NCBI RefSeq assembly: GCF_000196235.1
Contig: NC_008541.1
Coordinates: forward strand, 1,240,001-1,304,000
DNA from: Arthrobacter sp. FB24
Lineage (GTDB): Bacteria > Actinomycetota > Actinomycetes > Actinomycetales > Micrococcaceae
Direction: 5' to 3'
DNA length: 64,000 nt
Shown here piece by piece: positions 17,610-26,584 of the stretch (position 1 is its first letter; each line of letters starts with the position of its first letter). The notes beneath the pieces were generated by a model. The model worked only from the letters and a program-made list of their open reading frames with translations, did not search any database and had not been told where the DNA came from. Position numbers and translations under genes: made by a program.

Positions 17610-18058
17610 AATGAAAACCTCCACATGGGGGTGGACTGGGTTGCGCCTTTACAACCACTGCGAACGGAGCGGGGGACGTAGTCGTGGCGCTAAATATGCG
17701 GTAGACAAACCGGATACCTTGTGATGTCAGTCACCCTGCTTGGGCTTATGTTACAGCCAGCGGGGATCAATGGAGCCTCGCACGGGCACCCCTAAGATAG
17801 CGATCAGATAACAACAGTGAAGCTCAACCTCAGGTTTGATGCAGTTCTGCTAAAGAAAACTTTTGTTGAGCCTGAGTATTCCTAAACAGTCGAACCTGCT
17901 GGATACCGGTGGTGTGCGTCACGCCTGCCGGCCACCCATGTCACGGTTGGGTTTCGGCTGGCCCGGCCGGGGAACTATCCCTGCCCCCTGCGCGTGGGAA
18001 TTGGTACCTTGAGTTATCAGGATCACCACCTACCCCCTTTATTTGGAGGACACCCGCA
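17610..18058. other. Divergent control region between livH and the Bax-inhibitor gene
   Basis: A 449-base region without a supported gene. It holds the CRP-like site (17720-17735), an AT-rich stretch near 17807-17885 with the inverted words GCTCAACCTCAGG and GTTGAGCCTGAG that may be a worn REP pair, and GGAGG just before the 18059 gene. I could not fix the promoter of either gene. Confidence 0.5.
17720..17735. promoter_or_regulatory. CRP/GlxR-like site before the livHMGF operon
   Basis: TGTGATGTCAGTCACC matches TGTGA-N6-TCACA at nine of ten positions and lies about 110 bases before the livH start. It is the partner of the site at 11829-11844, which sits at a similar distance from livK. Confidence 0.55.
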
Positions 18059-18985
18059 ATGGCACTTGGCGGAAACCCGATCTTCAACGGAAAGAATTTC
18101 CGTGGAGCCACCCAGGCACCGCCTGTTCCGCAGGCTCAGTACGGCCAGAACCCCTACGGCCAGGCTCAGTATGGCCAGAACCCCTATGGCCAGGCTCCGG
18201 GCCGCGCCCCGGGCCAGGTCATGGACGCGCAGGGCGGCTGGATGGCCCAGCAGCAGAACATGACCCATGATCAGCTGCAGCAGATGTACAACCAGCCGGC
18301 AGCCGGCCCGGCCGAGACCGGGCGGATGACTTTTGACGACGTCATCATCAAGACGGCCGCCTGCCTCGGTGTGCTGATTGCCGGCGCAGCTGTCACGCTC
18401 TTCGTGAGCATGCCGCTGGCCTCACTGCTGATGATCGTCGGTGCGCTGGGCGGCTTCGTCCTCGCCCTCGTCAACACGTTCAAGAAGCAGCCGTCACCGG
18501 CCCTCATCCTGGCCTACGCAGGCCTCGAAGGACTCTTCCTTGGTGGCCTGACCCGTGTCCTTGACGGAATGTATCCGGGAGTCGGACTGCAGGCTGTCAT
18601 CGGCACGCTGTCCGTCTTTGCGGTGACGCTGCTGCTGTTCAAGAGCGGCAAGGTCCGGGCAACGCCCAAGGCCATGAAGTTCTTTATGATCGCCATTGCC
18701 GGGTACGCCCTGTTCTCCGTGGTGAACCTCGTCATGATGCTGACAGGCCTGACGACGGAACCGTTCGGCCTGCGCAGCGGAATCATTGGCGTCGTCATCG
18801 GCGTTCTGGCCATTGGCCTCGCCGCCTTCTCGCTGATCATGGACTTCACCAGCATCGAGGAAGGCGTCCGCAACGGCGCACCGGAGCGGTTCTCCTGGAC
18901 CGCCGCGTTCGGACTGACCGTGACCCTGGTCTGGCTGTACGTGGAAATCATCCGTCTTCTGGCGATCCTCCGCGGCGACGACTAG
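18059..18985 (+). CDS. Bax inhibitor-1/YccA family membrane protein
   Basis: A 308-residue protein with a soluble N-terminus of about 95 residues followed by seven hydrophobic helices (from IIKTAACLGVLIAGAAVTLF to LTVTLVWLYVEIIRLLAIL), including the LAYAGLEGLFLGGLTRVLD segment of the TMBIM/BI-1 family, known for cation leak channels. The N-terminus is Gln/Tyr/Gly/Asn-rich and contains two perfect AQYGQNPYGQ repeats. ATG 18059 has GGAGG upstream; the long open frame before it was discarded. A terminator follows at 19021-19052. Confidence 0.92.
   Translation: MALGGNPIFNGKNFRGATQAPPVPQAQYGQNPYGQAQYGQNPYGQAPGRAPGQVMDAQGGWMAQQQNMTHDQLQQMYNQPAAGPAETGRMTFDDVIIKTAACLGVLIAGAAVTLFVSMPLASLLMIVGALGGFVLALVNTFKKQPSPALILAYAGLEGLFLGGLTRVLDGMYPGVGLQAVIGTLSVFAVTLLLFKSGKVRATPKAMKFFMIAIAGYALFSVVNLVMMLTGLTTEPFGLRSGIIGVVIGVLAIGLAAFSLIMDFTSIEEGVRNGAPERFSWTAAFGLTVTLVWLYVEIIRLLAILRGDD
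18131..18190 (+). repeat. 30-base tandem duplication in the Bax-inhibitor gene
   Basis: Units 18131-18160 and 18161-18190 agree at 28 of 30 bases, differing only in two Tyr codons (TAC/TAT), and a third partial unit begins at 18191. Each codes for QAQYGQNPYG. Confidence 0.9.
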
Positions 18986-19020
18986 GACCCTAGCCGGCAA
19001 ACGCCGTCGTGCTCTAATTG

Positions 19021-19052
19021 GAATGAGCCCCGCCACGCGGCGGGGCTCATTC
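19021..19052. terminator. Bidirectional terminator between BI-1 gene and thiolase
   Basis: A perfect 14-bp stem, GAATGAGCCCCGCC and its complement around ACGC, with CCCGTTTTA to the right. It separates two convergent genes. Confidence 0.88.
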
Positions 19053-19071
19053 CCGTTTTAGCTGGTCCTAC

Positions 19072-20310
19072 CTAGCTCAACCGTTCGTAAACCACTGCCA
19101 TGCCCTGGCCTCCGCCGACGCACAGGGTCGCCAGCCCGAGGGAGCCGTCGCGCTCCTGAAGCCCGTTGAGCAGGGTGGTGGTCATGCGCGCGCCGGTCAT
19201 GCCGAACGGATGCCCGAGGGCGATCGCCCCGCCGTGGACGTTGAGCCGTGAGTGGTCGATGCCCAGTTCGCGGGCACTGGCTACGACCTGGACGGCGAAC
19301 GCCTCGTTCAGCTCCACAAGGTCGATGTCCTCGATGCCCAGCCCGGCCCGCGCCAGCGCCTGCCGGGTTGCCTCCACCGGGCCCATGCCCATGAGTTCGG
19401 GGGAGAGTGCGCTGACGCCCGTGGACACGATCCGTGCCAGCGGCTCCAGGCCGAGCTCCCGGGCGCGGCCATCACTCATCACCACTAGGGCGGCAGCGCC
19501 GTCGTTCAGCGGGCACGCGTTGCCGGCGGTGACTGTCCCTTCACTCCGGAACACGGGCTGGAGACCGGCCACACCTTCGAGCGTGACGCCGCTGCGCGGG
19601 GAGTCGTCCCGGTCCACTAAGGTGCCGTCGCGGCGTGTGTACGGTGTGATGTCGCGCGAAAAGAATCCCGAGGCCCGGGCCGCTTCAGCACGGTTCTGGC
19701 TTAGGACAGCCCATTCATCCTGCTCGGCCCGTGAAATACCGTAGGTGGTGGCCACGTTTTCCGCAGTCTGTCCCATCGCGATGTAGATGTCCGGCATCCG
19801 GCCGCCCAACCGGGGATCGGTCCATGGCGTGTTGGACGCGGCGCGGGCCTCCGTCCGGCGGCGGGCAGCGTCGAAGCGCGGGTTGTGGTTGCCGGCATCG
19901 GTTTCTCCTGCCCCGGTCCAGTTCGGATAACGGGACACAGACTCCACTCCGGCCGCAACGAACGCGTCGCCTTCGCCCGCCTTGATGGCATGGAACGCCA
20001 TGCGGATGGTCTGCAGGCTGGAGGCGCAGAACCTGTTGATGGTTGCGCCGGGAACATTATCCAGTCCGGCCAGGATGGTGACCACCCGCGCCATGTTGGA
20101 ACCCGCTTCACCGCTCGGTTCGGCGCAGCCCAGGTAAAGGTCGTCCAGGCCCTTGCCGTCCCCTCCGCGGGGGTCGAAGGTCGGAATCTTGTCCAGAGCC
20201 GCGGTGACCATGGCGGCGGCAAGGTCATCCGGCCGCTCATCCTTCAAAGATCCCTTGAAGGCGCGTCCGATCGGGCTTCTGGCAGTGGAAACAATGACTG
20301 CTTCTGACAT
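19072..20310 (-). CDS. Acetyl-CoA C-acyltransferase (thiolase)
   Basis: A 412-residue thiolase that cleaves or condenses 3-ketoacyl-CoA. The nucleophile is Cys95 in NRFCASSLQTIRMAFHAI; the second active-site pair is in VHGGAIALGHPFGMTGAR and LATLCVGGGQGMA. The length and PVEATRQALARAGLGIEDIDLVELNEAFA are typical of biosynthetic/degradative thiolase I. It lies 20 bases downstream of galK on the same strand and could be co-transcribed, although no metabolic link to galactose is obvious. Chain-length preference cannot be deduced. Confidence 0.93.
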   Translation of the reverse strand: MSEAVIVSTARSPIGRAFKGSLKDERPDDLAAAMVTAALDKIPTFDPRGGDGKGLDDLYLGCAEPSGEAGSNMARVVTILAGLDNVPGATINRFCASSLQTIRMAFHAIKAGEGDAFVAAGVESVSRYPNWTGAGETDAGNHNPRFDAARRRTEARAASNTPWTDPRLGGRMPDIYIAMGQTAENVATTYGISRAEQDEWAVLSQNRAEAARASGFFSRDITPYTRRDGTLVDRDDSPRSGVTLEGVAGLQPVFRSEGTVTAGNACPLNDGAAALVVMSDGRARELGLEPLARIVSTGVSALSPELMGMGPVEATRQALARAGLGIEDIDLVELNEAFAVQVVASARELGIDHSRLNVHGGAIALGHPFGMTGARMTTTLLNGLQERDGSLGLATLCVGGGQGMAVVYERLS

Positions 20311-20330
20311 GCGCCCAGCCTACGCCCGAG

Positions 20331-21536
20331 CTATACGACCCGCATCGCCCCGGCCGCAGGGGTAACCGTGAAGATGTCCGGCTTCCTGAACCCCGCGCGG
20401 GAGAAAGCCTGCTCGACGGCGGTGCGTACCTGCTGCTCGGCGGCCACCGGTGTGAGGGCGATAGCTGCGCCGCCAAAACCGCCGCCTGTCATGCGGGCGC
20501 CGATGGCTCCGCTGGCCCGGGAGGTGTCGACGGCAAGGTCCAGTTCGGGGCACGAAATCTCGAAGTCGTCACGCATGGAGAGGTGACTGGCATCGAGGAG
20601 TGGCCCGATGGCGCCCGGTCCGGCTGAGCCGAGGAGTTCCACGGTCTGCAGGACGCGGTCGTTCTCGGTGACGACGTGCCGGACCCGGCGGAACGTGACC
20701 TCATCCAGGAGACCGCTGGCTTCGTCCAGGTCCTTCACCCCGACGTCCCGCAGCGCTTTGACGCCCAGCACTTCGGCCCCGAGCTCGCACGAGGCGCGGC
20801 GCGACGCGTAGCCGCCGTCGGCGTGGGAGTGGGAAACCTTGGTGTCGATCACCAGCAGCACCAGGCCTGCCGGCTCCGTCTCGAACGGCACCAGGCGGGC
20901 ACTCTGGTCCCGGCAGTCCAAAAAGACGGCATGGCCCCTCGCGCCGCGCAGCGAGGCGGACTGGTCCATGATGCCCGTGGGCGCTCCGACAAAGTCATTC
21001 TCGGCGCGCTGGGTGGCCAGGACCATTTCCTCGGCTGTAAGCCCTGCGCCGGTCAGCTCGTTGAGGGCGGAGATGACGGCGCACTCAATGGCGTGGGACG
21101 AGGAGAGTCCGGCGCCGAGGGGAACGTTGGAGTCCAGCAGCAGGTCAAGGCCGGGCACCGCGACCCCGCGCTCCTGGAGCGCCCAGATGACGCCGAGCGG
21201 ATACTTGGTCCAGCCCTTGGCGCGCGAGCCGTCCAGTGACGAGGTGTCCGCCGTGGTCATGCCCTGGTCTCCGTAGGTGGACAGCAGCCGGAGCGTGGAG
21301 TCGGGGCGCACCCGGACAGCCACCCGGGCTGTCCGGTCGATAGCGAACGGGAGCACGAAGCCGTCGTTGTAGTCGGTGTGCTCGCCAATCAGGTTCACGC
21401 GGCCCGGCGCCTGCCAGACGCCGTCGGGGACGGAACCGAAGGCGTCCCGGAACCGCGCTTCGAGGTCCTTGTTTCCCAGCTTGCTGTCGCGGGGGTTGCT
21501 GTTGCCAGGAGTGTTGCTGCCTGTTGGGGCGGTCAT
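20331..21536 (-). CDS. galK: Galactokinase
   Basis: A 401-residue GHMP kinase phosphorylating galactose at C1 in the Leloir pathway. The signature GRVNLIGEHTDYNDGFVLPFAI, the ATP loop VPLGAGLSSSHAIECAV and the C-terminal motif RMTGGGFGGAAIALTPV are present; the second motif has SSSHA where SSSAA is usual. Asp of VGAPTGIMDQSASLRGARGH is the catalytic base region. The ATG overlaps the galT stop by four bases, so galT and galK are coupled. Confidence 0.95.
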   Translation of the reverse strand: MTAPTGSNTPGNSNPRDSKLGNKDLEARFRDAFGSVPDGVWQAPGRVNLIGEHTDYNDGFVLPFAIDRTARVAVRVRPDSTLRLLSTYGDQGMTTADTSSLDGSRAKGWTKYPLGVIWALQERGVAVPGLDLLLDSNVPLGAGLSSSHAIECAVISALNELTGAGLTAEEMVLATQRAENDFVGAPTGIMDQSASLRGARGHAVFLDCRDQSARLVPFETEPAGLVLLVIDTKVSHSHADGGYASRRASCELGAEVLGVKALRDVGVKDLDEASGLLDEVTFRRVRHVVTENDRVLQTVELLGSAGPGAIGPLLDASHLSMRDDFEISCPELDLAVDTSRASGAIGARMTGGGFGGAAIALTPVAAEQQVRTAVEQAFSRAGFRKPDIFTVTPAAGAMRVV

Positions 21537-22690
21537 GCGTGTGCGCCTTCCGGGAGTGGCTTGGGGACTGATGCCGGAACCGTAACGGTGCGCAGCCGCT
21601 CCGCCACGAGTTCCGGGGTGGTGTCGTTAATGAAAGCACCCATGGCCGCTTCGGAACCGGCCAGGTACTTGAGCTTATCGTCGGCCCTCCGCGGGGAGGT
21701 CAGCTGGAGGTGGAGGTAGCCGGCCGGGCGGAGCAGGTCGTCGAGCGGGGCCTGGTGCCAGGCCGAAATATAGGGGGTCGGCGTCGGATAGAGCGCATCG
21801 AGACGCTTGAGCAGGTCCAGGTACACGTGCGCCAGCTCGTCTTTCTCCTCGCCGCTGAGCGCCGCGAGGTCCGGTACCTGGCGGTGCGGGACCAGGTGCA
21901 CTTCCAGCGGCCAGCGGGCCGCGAACGGGACGTAGGCGCTGAAGTTCTCGCCTTCGAGGACCATTCGGCTGCCGTCTTCACGTTCAGACCGCAACAGCGA
22001 GCCGGTCAGCGTCTGGCGGCCGTCGGCGTCGTCGTAGAACTTCCTTGCCGCGGCGCCCATCGCCGCGGCGCGGGGCGTGACGTAGGGGTATGCGTAGATC
22101 TGGCCATGCGGGTGGTGAAGCGTGACGCCGATGTCCGCGCCGCGGTTCTCGAACGGAAAGACCTGCCGGATGCCCGGAAGCGCGTTGAGGGCCCCGGTGC
22201 GGTGTGCCCAGGCCTCGACGACGGTACGTGCCCGGACTTCGCTCAGCCCGCTGAAGGAACCGGTGTGCTCCGGGGTGAAGGACACCACCTCGCACCGGCC
22301 GAACGCCGTGCCGGTGGTTCCCCAGCCGGCGTCGGCGGGAACCGGCCCGAGGGCGGGCCCGAGCGAGGGGAAGCGGTTCTCGAAAACGACCACGTCGTAG
22401 TCCGGTGCCGGAATCTCCGAGGGGTTGGCCGGGGTCGTCGGGCAGATGGGGCACTGATCCGCCGGGGGAAGGTGGGTGCGGCTCTGGCGGTGGGCAGCCA
22501 CGGCCACCCACTCGCCGGTGAGGGCGTCGAACCTGACTTCGCCCGGCTCGCTCCGGGCCGGCAGTTCGCGGCGGTCCGGAGTCTCCTCCGGCCGGCGGGT
22601 GTTTCCGCTCCCGGGGGCCCCTGCCGTAGCGTCATCGAAATAGAGCAGCTCCCGGCCATCGGCAAGGTTGGTGCTGGTGATGTGAGTCAT
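21533..22690 (-). CDS. galT: Galactose-1-phosphate uridylyltransferase
   Basis: A 385-residue Leloir enzyme exchanging UMP between UDP-glucose and galactose 1-phosphate. The nucleophile is the second His of HHPHGQIYAYP (about residue 195), zinc ligands include CPIC (80-83), and VVFENRFPSL and VLEGENFSAYVPFAARWPLEVHLVPHR are family landmarks. Start ATG 22690. It heads the galT-galK(-thiolase) unit and is divergent from the epimerase gene, with a shared AT-rich control region. No galE is in the window. Confidence 0.94.
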   Translation of the reverse strand: MTHITSTNLADGRELLYFDDATAGAPGSGNTRRPEETPDRRELPARSEPGEVRFDALTGEWVAVAAHRQSRTHLPPADQCPICPTTPANPSEIPAPDYDVVVFENRFPSLGPALGPVPADAGWGTTGTAFGRCEVVSFTPEHTGSFSGLSEVRARTVVEAWAHRTGALNALPGIRQVFPFENRGADIGVTLHHPHGQIYAYPYVTPRAAAMGAAARKFYDDADGRQTLTGSLLRSEREDGSRMVLEGENFSAYVPFAARWPLEVHLVPHRQVPDLAALSGEEKDELAHVYLDLLKRLDALYPTPTPYISAWHQAPLDDLLRPAGYLHLQLTSPRRADDKLKYLAGSEAAMGAFINDTTPELVAERLRTVTVPASVPKPLPEGAHA

Positions 22691-22769
22691 GCGTCTTGTC
22701 CTTTACGAGCGGCGGCCATCGGAGTCACGCCCTCGAGAGGCGGAACAGCAGGCACTTCAATTCTCCCAC

Positions 22770-22821
22770 AAAACGATCAAAAAGAAATAGTTTCGAACAA
22801 AAGTTAACAACGGCCGGTTGT
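22770..22821. promoter_or_regulatory. Candidate operators in the divergent gal region
   Basis: An AT-rich island in GC-rich DNA contains near-identical words CGATCAAAAAG (22774-22784) and CGAACAAAAG (22794-22803), exactly 20 bases or two helical turns apart, followed by ACAACGGCCGGTTGT (22807-22821), an inverted repeat. The placement between galT and the epimerase suits a shared DeoR- or LacI-type repressor. Confidence 0.4.
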
Positions 22822-22865
22822 GAGGTCCCGGCGGAGGAGTGGGGGCAAACGGAGGAGGTACCGTT

Positions 22866-23843
22866 GTGCCCATGAATCCGAGCTCACGCCACCCCCAGCA
22901 CAGCGACACCGCCGCGTCAGGCGCCAGCGAGGGGGTGCCGCGCCGCTACGCCTCGGGCAGGCAGTACGAGCTCCGCCGCGGCGATGCCCTTGCCGTGGTC
23001 ACGGAGCTGGCCGCGGGCCTCCGGCTCTATTCCAGGGGTGGTGTCCAGCTGACGGAGACGTACGGAGACGGGGACATCCCGCCGGGCGCCACCGGAATCA
23101 CGCTGGCGCCCTGGGCCAACCGGGTGGAAGACGGCGTCTGGTACCTGAACGGCAAGAAACAGCAACTGGACATCACCGAAGTTTCGCGCAACAACGCCAG
23201 CCACGGCCTGTTGCGGAACGCCGCCTACGAGCTCGTGGACGAAGCAGAGTTCTCGGTCACCCTCGAGGCTCCGGTCTTCCCGCAGCACGGATACCCCTTC
23301 CTTGTGCGGCACCGGGTCCAGTACCTCCTGGCCGAGGACCTGGGGCTCGTAGTACGCCAGACGCTGCTCAACGATTCCCAGGCACCCGCCCCCTTCGTCC
23401 TCGGAGCCCACCCCTACCTCAGGCTGGGTGACGTGCCCGCCTCGGACCTGGTCCTCACGGTAGGCACCGGTAGCCGGCTCGTGGCAGATGAGCGTCTCAT
23501 ACCCCGCAGCTCGGAACAGGTCGACGGCGCTACGGACCTGCGAGGCGGCCGGACGGTGTCCGAACTGGATATCGACGTCGCCTATACAGACCTTACGTTC
23601 GACGGCGGCGTGGCACGCCAAACGCTGAAGGCATCTGACGGCCGCAGCGTAAGCCTCTGGCAGGACGAAAACTGCAGCTACGTCCACGTCTTTGTCACCG
23701 ATCAGTACCCCGGCAGGGCCAAAGCTGTTGCCATTGAACCCATGACCGGCCCGGCAAATGCGTTCAACAGCGGCGACGGGCTGCGCTGGCTGCCGGCAGG
23801 GGAGTCGTTCACCATGACCTGGGGCATCAGCGCCTCCCTGTAG
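22866..23843 (+). CDS. Aldose 1-epimerase family protein
   Basis: A 325-residue mutarotase-like beta-sandwich enzyme that would interconvert galactose or glucose anomers ahead of galactokinase. Recognisable parts are ITLAPWANRVEDGVWYLNGKKQQL, NNASHGLLRNAAYEL (active-site His), LGAHPYLRLGD (second His) and AVAIEPMTGPANAFNSGDGL. GTG 22866, six bases after AGGAGGT, is the preferred start; ATG 22872 is the alternative. Divergence from galT supports a role in galactose use. Confidence 0.9.
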   Translation: MPMNPSSRHPQHSDTAASGASEGVPRRYASGRQYELRRGDALAVVTELAAGLRLYSRGGVQLTETYGDGDIPPGATGITLAPWANRVEDGVWYLNGKKQQLDITEVSRNNASHGLLRNAAYELVDEAEFSVTLEAPVFPQHGYPFLVRHRVQYLLAEDLGLVVRQTLLNDSQAPAPFVLGAHPYLRLGDVPASDLVLTVGTGSRLVADERLIPRSSEQVDGATDLRGGRTVSELDIDVAYTDLTFDGGVARQTLKASDGRSVSLWQDENCSYVHVFVTDQYPGRAKAVAIEPMTGPANAFNSGDGLRWLPAGESFTMTWGISASL

Positions 23844-23963
23844 CCGCCTGCTTTTCAGCCCCCACGCCGGCGGTGTAGTGCCCTGCCGGGACAACAGTGC
23901 CAATGGCAGCCGGGGTCGACGTGGCGGTTTCCCATCGAGGCGCTGCTGGGGAAGTATTAGGCT

Positions 23964-25337
23964 ATGACGCCAGCTGAGGACTCCGTACCAAACCAGAGAC
24001 CGGATGCCAACATTGGCGCGGCCTTGCCCGCAGCCCACGACGGCCCTGCACCTGCGGGCCCCGCGCCTTCGGCCCCGCTGCGCGTGGTGACCGACCGTGA
24101 ACTGGACCAGGACATTCCCTACGGTGTGCGGATCGCCGCGTCGTGGGCCTGGCGGCTCGGGCTCATCCTGCTGGTCGTTGCCGCACTGATCTGGATGCTG
24201 AGCAAGATCAGCTTCCTGATCATCCCCGTGATGGTGGCAGCGCTGCTGGCAGGGCTGCTGAGTCCGGTGACCCGCTGGCTCAAGGCACGCCGCGTCCCCA
24301 ACGGAGGCGCCGTGGCCATCACCGTGCTGGGCTTCCTCGGACTCATCGGAGGTTCCCTGGCGCTCGTGGGACGGCAGCTTGTCGCCGGATTCAGCGAGCT
24401 GTGGAGCGAGGCGCTGACAGGGATCCAGCAGATCCAGGGCTGGCTGGCGGACGGACCGCTCCACCTGACAGCGGCGCAGATGGACCAGTATCTGCAGGAG
24501 GCAACCGCTGCCCTGCAGAACAACAGCAGCAGCATCCTCAGCGGCGCCTTGTCCTTCGGCAGCACCGCAGGACATTTTGCCGCGGGACTCATCCTGGCCT
24601 TGTTCGTCCTGATCTTCTTCCTCCTCGAAGGCGACCGGATCTGGGCTTTCCTGGTCCGGCTGCTGCCACGGAAGGCCCGCGCCGCCACTTTCGGAGCAGG
24701 CCGCAAGGGCTGGGCGTCCATGGTCAGCTACGCCCGCATCCAGATGTTCGTGGCTTTCGTGGATGCCGTTGGTATCGGCGTGGGCGCAGCCATCATCGGC
24801 GTCCCGCTGGCGCTTCCGCTGGGCGTGCTGGTCTTCATCGGTTCCTTCATCCCGATTGTGGGCGCCCTGGTCACCGGAGCCGTGGCTGTCCTCCTTGCCC
24901 TCGTGGCCAACGGGTGGGTCAATGCGCTGGTCATGCTCGGGATCGTTCTGCTCGTCCAGCAACTGGAAAGCCACATCCTGCAGCCGCTCGTGATGGGCAA
25001 GGCGGTGGCCCTGCACCCGGTGGCCGTTATCCTGTCCGTGGCGGCCGGTTCCTACCTCGCCGGCATCCCGGGCGCTCTCTTCTCGGTGCCCATCCTCGCC
25101 GTAGCAAACTCGGCGATTCGATATATTGCTGCCAGAACGTGGGAACATGAAAGAGTGCTGGTGGCGGATGGCCCGGGTGTAACCGGGGACTCCGGATCCA
25201 GCCAGGACAACACCTTCAAGGATGTCTACCTTCCCGGTGCAAACCCGGGCCGCGGCAAGGGCGCCGCACAGCCAACGGGAAATCCCGCCGGAAATGCCGG
25301 CCCGGACGCCCCAGCCGAATTCCCCAAAGGAGACTAG
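23964..25337 (+). CDS. AI-2E family transporter
   Basis: A 457-residue membrane protein of the AI-2E/PerM (UPF0118) family. After a hydrophilic N-terminus of about 55 residues come paired helices (LGLILLVVAALIWMLSKISFLIIPVMVAALLAG), a middle soluble region, and the conserved pore segments FIGSFIPIVGALVTGAVAVLLAL and QLESHILQPLVMGKAVALHPVAVILSVAAGSYLAGIPGALFSVP. Family members export AI-2 or act as Na+/H+ antiporters; the substrate here is unknown. The tail is Gly/Pro/Asn-rich. The ilvA start follows after three bases, with its ribosome site inside this gene's end. Confidence 0.92.
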   Translation: MTPAEDSVPNQRPDANIGAALPAAHDGPAPAGPAPSAPLRVVTDRELDQDIPYGVRIAASWAWRLGLILLVVAALIWMLSKISFLIIPVMVAALLAGLLSPVTRWLKARRVPNGGAVAITVLGFLGLIGGSLALVGRQLVAGFSELWSEALTGIQQIQGWLADGPLHLTAAQMDQYLQEATAALQNNSSSILSGALSFGSTAGHFAAGLILALFVLIFFLLEGDRIWAFLVRLLPRKARAATFGAGRKGWASMVSYARIQMFVAFVDAVGIGVGAAIIGVPLALPLGVLVFIGSFIPIVGALVTGAVAVLLALVANGWVNALVMLGIVLLVQQLESHILQPLVMGKAVALHPVAVILSVAAGSYLAGIPGALFSVPILAVANSAIRYIAARTWEHERVLVADGPGVTGDSGSSQDNTFKDVYLPGANPGRGKGAAQPTGNPAGNAGPDAPAEFPKGD

Positions 25338-25340
25338 TTC

Positions 25341-26579
25341 GTGAAAACCCTCAATAGCCTGCCCGTCACGTTGGACAATGTCCTTGAGGCGCAGAAGCTG
25401 CTTGAGGGCATTATTACGCGGACCCCGGTGGAATCGTCCCGGGCCTTGGGCAGCATGGTGGGCGGCGAGGTGTTCTTCAAGTGCGAGAACCTCCAGCGGG
25501 CGGGTTCCTTCAAGGTCCGCGGCGCGTACGTCCGCATGGCGAAGCTTTCCCCCGAAGAGAAAAAGCGCGGCGTGGTGGCGGCGTCGGCCGGAAACCACGC
25601 CCAGGGCGTGGCAGTTGCAGCCAAGAGCCTGGGCATCAAGGCGCGCATCTACATGCCGGTGGGCGTGGCTCTGCCCAAGCTTGCCGCAACCCGCAGCCAC
25701 GGCGCCGAAGTGGTCCTCCACGGGCACAACGTGGACGAGGCACTCGCCGAAGCGCAGCGCTACGCCGATGAGACCGGTGCCGTCTTTGTCCACCCGTTCG
25801 ACAACGTTGACGTTGTTGCCGGGCAGGGCACGGTGGGACTGGAAATCCTGGAACAGATTCCCAATGTGGACACCATCCTGATGGGAGTAGGCGGCGGAGG
25901 GCTGCTGGCCGGCGTGGCGGTGGCCGTGAAGGCCAGGGCCAGGGAGCTGGGCCGGGAGATCCGGATCATCGGCGTCCAGGCCGAAAACGCCGCGGCGTAC
26001 CCGCCGTCGCTCGCCGCAGACGCCCTGGTGCCGTTGAAGAAGGTCTCCACCATGGCCGACGGCATTGCCGTGGGCCGACCGGGCCAGCTGCCGTTCAGCA
26101 TCATCCGTGAACTCGTGGACGACGTCGTCACGGTCAGCGAGGACTCCCTGGCCCGGGCGCTGATCTTCCTGCTGGAACGCGCCAAGATGGTGGTGGAGCC
26201 GGCTGGCGCCGTGGGCGTCGCCGCCCTGATGGACGGCAAGATCGAAAATCCCGGCACCACGGCCGTGATCCTCTCCGGCGGCAACATCGACCCGATGCTG
26301 ATGCTCAAGGTGATCCAGCGGGGCCTCTCGGCCGCCGGCCGCTACATGACGGTACGCATGATGCTGGATGACCGGCCCGGCTCGCTGGCCACGATCGCCC
26401 GGATCATCGCAGAGAACGATGCCAACGTGACCGGCCTGGACCACACCCGCGTGGGCGGTTCCATCAGCATGGGAGACGTTTCCATCACCGTCAACCTGGA
26501 GACCAAGGGCCATGAGCACTGCGAGCAGGTCCTGGGTGCGCTCCGTGCCGAAGGCTTCCAGCCGATCGTGGTCCACTAG
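25341..26579 (+). CDS. ilvA: Threonine ammonia-lyase
   Basis: A 412-residue PLP enzyme making 2-oxobutyrate and ammonia from threonine, the first step of isoleucine synthesis. The PLP lysine is Lys58 in AGSFKVRGAY; the phosphate cradle is MGVGGGGLLAGVAVAV; SAGNHAQGVA follows at about 87. The C-terminal 80 residues form one ACT-like regulatory region (RMMLDDRPGSLATIARIIAENDANVTGLDH). The single-ACT, 400-residue form is the one also called catabolic or short IlvA. GTG 25341 has AAAGGAG upstream. Confidence 0.94.
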   Translation: MKTLNSLPVTLDNVLEAQKLLEGIITRTPVESSRALGSMVGGEVFFKCENLQRAGSFKVRGAYVRMAKLSPEEKKRGVVAASAGNHAQGVAVAAKSLGIKARIYMPVGVALPKLAATRSHGAEVVLHGHNVDEALAEAQRYADETGAVFVHPFDNVDVVAGQGTVGLEILEQIPNVDTILMGVGGGGLLAGVAVAVKARARELGREIRIIGVQAENAAAYPPSLAADALVPLKKVSTMADGIAVGRPGQLPFSIIRELVDDVVTVSEDSLARALIFLLERAKMVVEPAGAVGVAALMDGKIENPGTTAVILSGGNIDPMLMLKVIQRGLSAAGRYMTVRMMLDDRPGSLATIARIIAENDANVTGLDHTRVGGSISMGDVSITVNLETKGHEHCEQVLGALRAEGFQPIVVH

Positions 26580-26584
26580 GGACC

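Noticed and set aside
17908..17923. Third CRP-like word GTGTGCGTCACG
   Set aside because: The half-sites are too close together to fit TGTGA-N6-TCACA.
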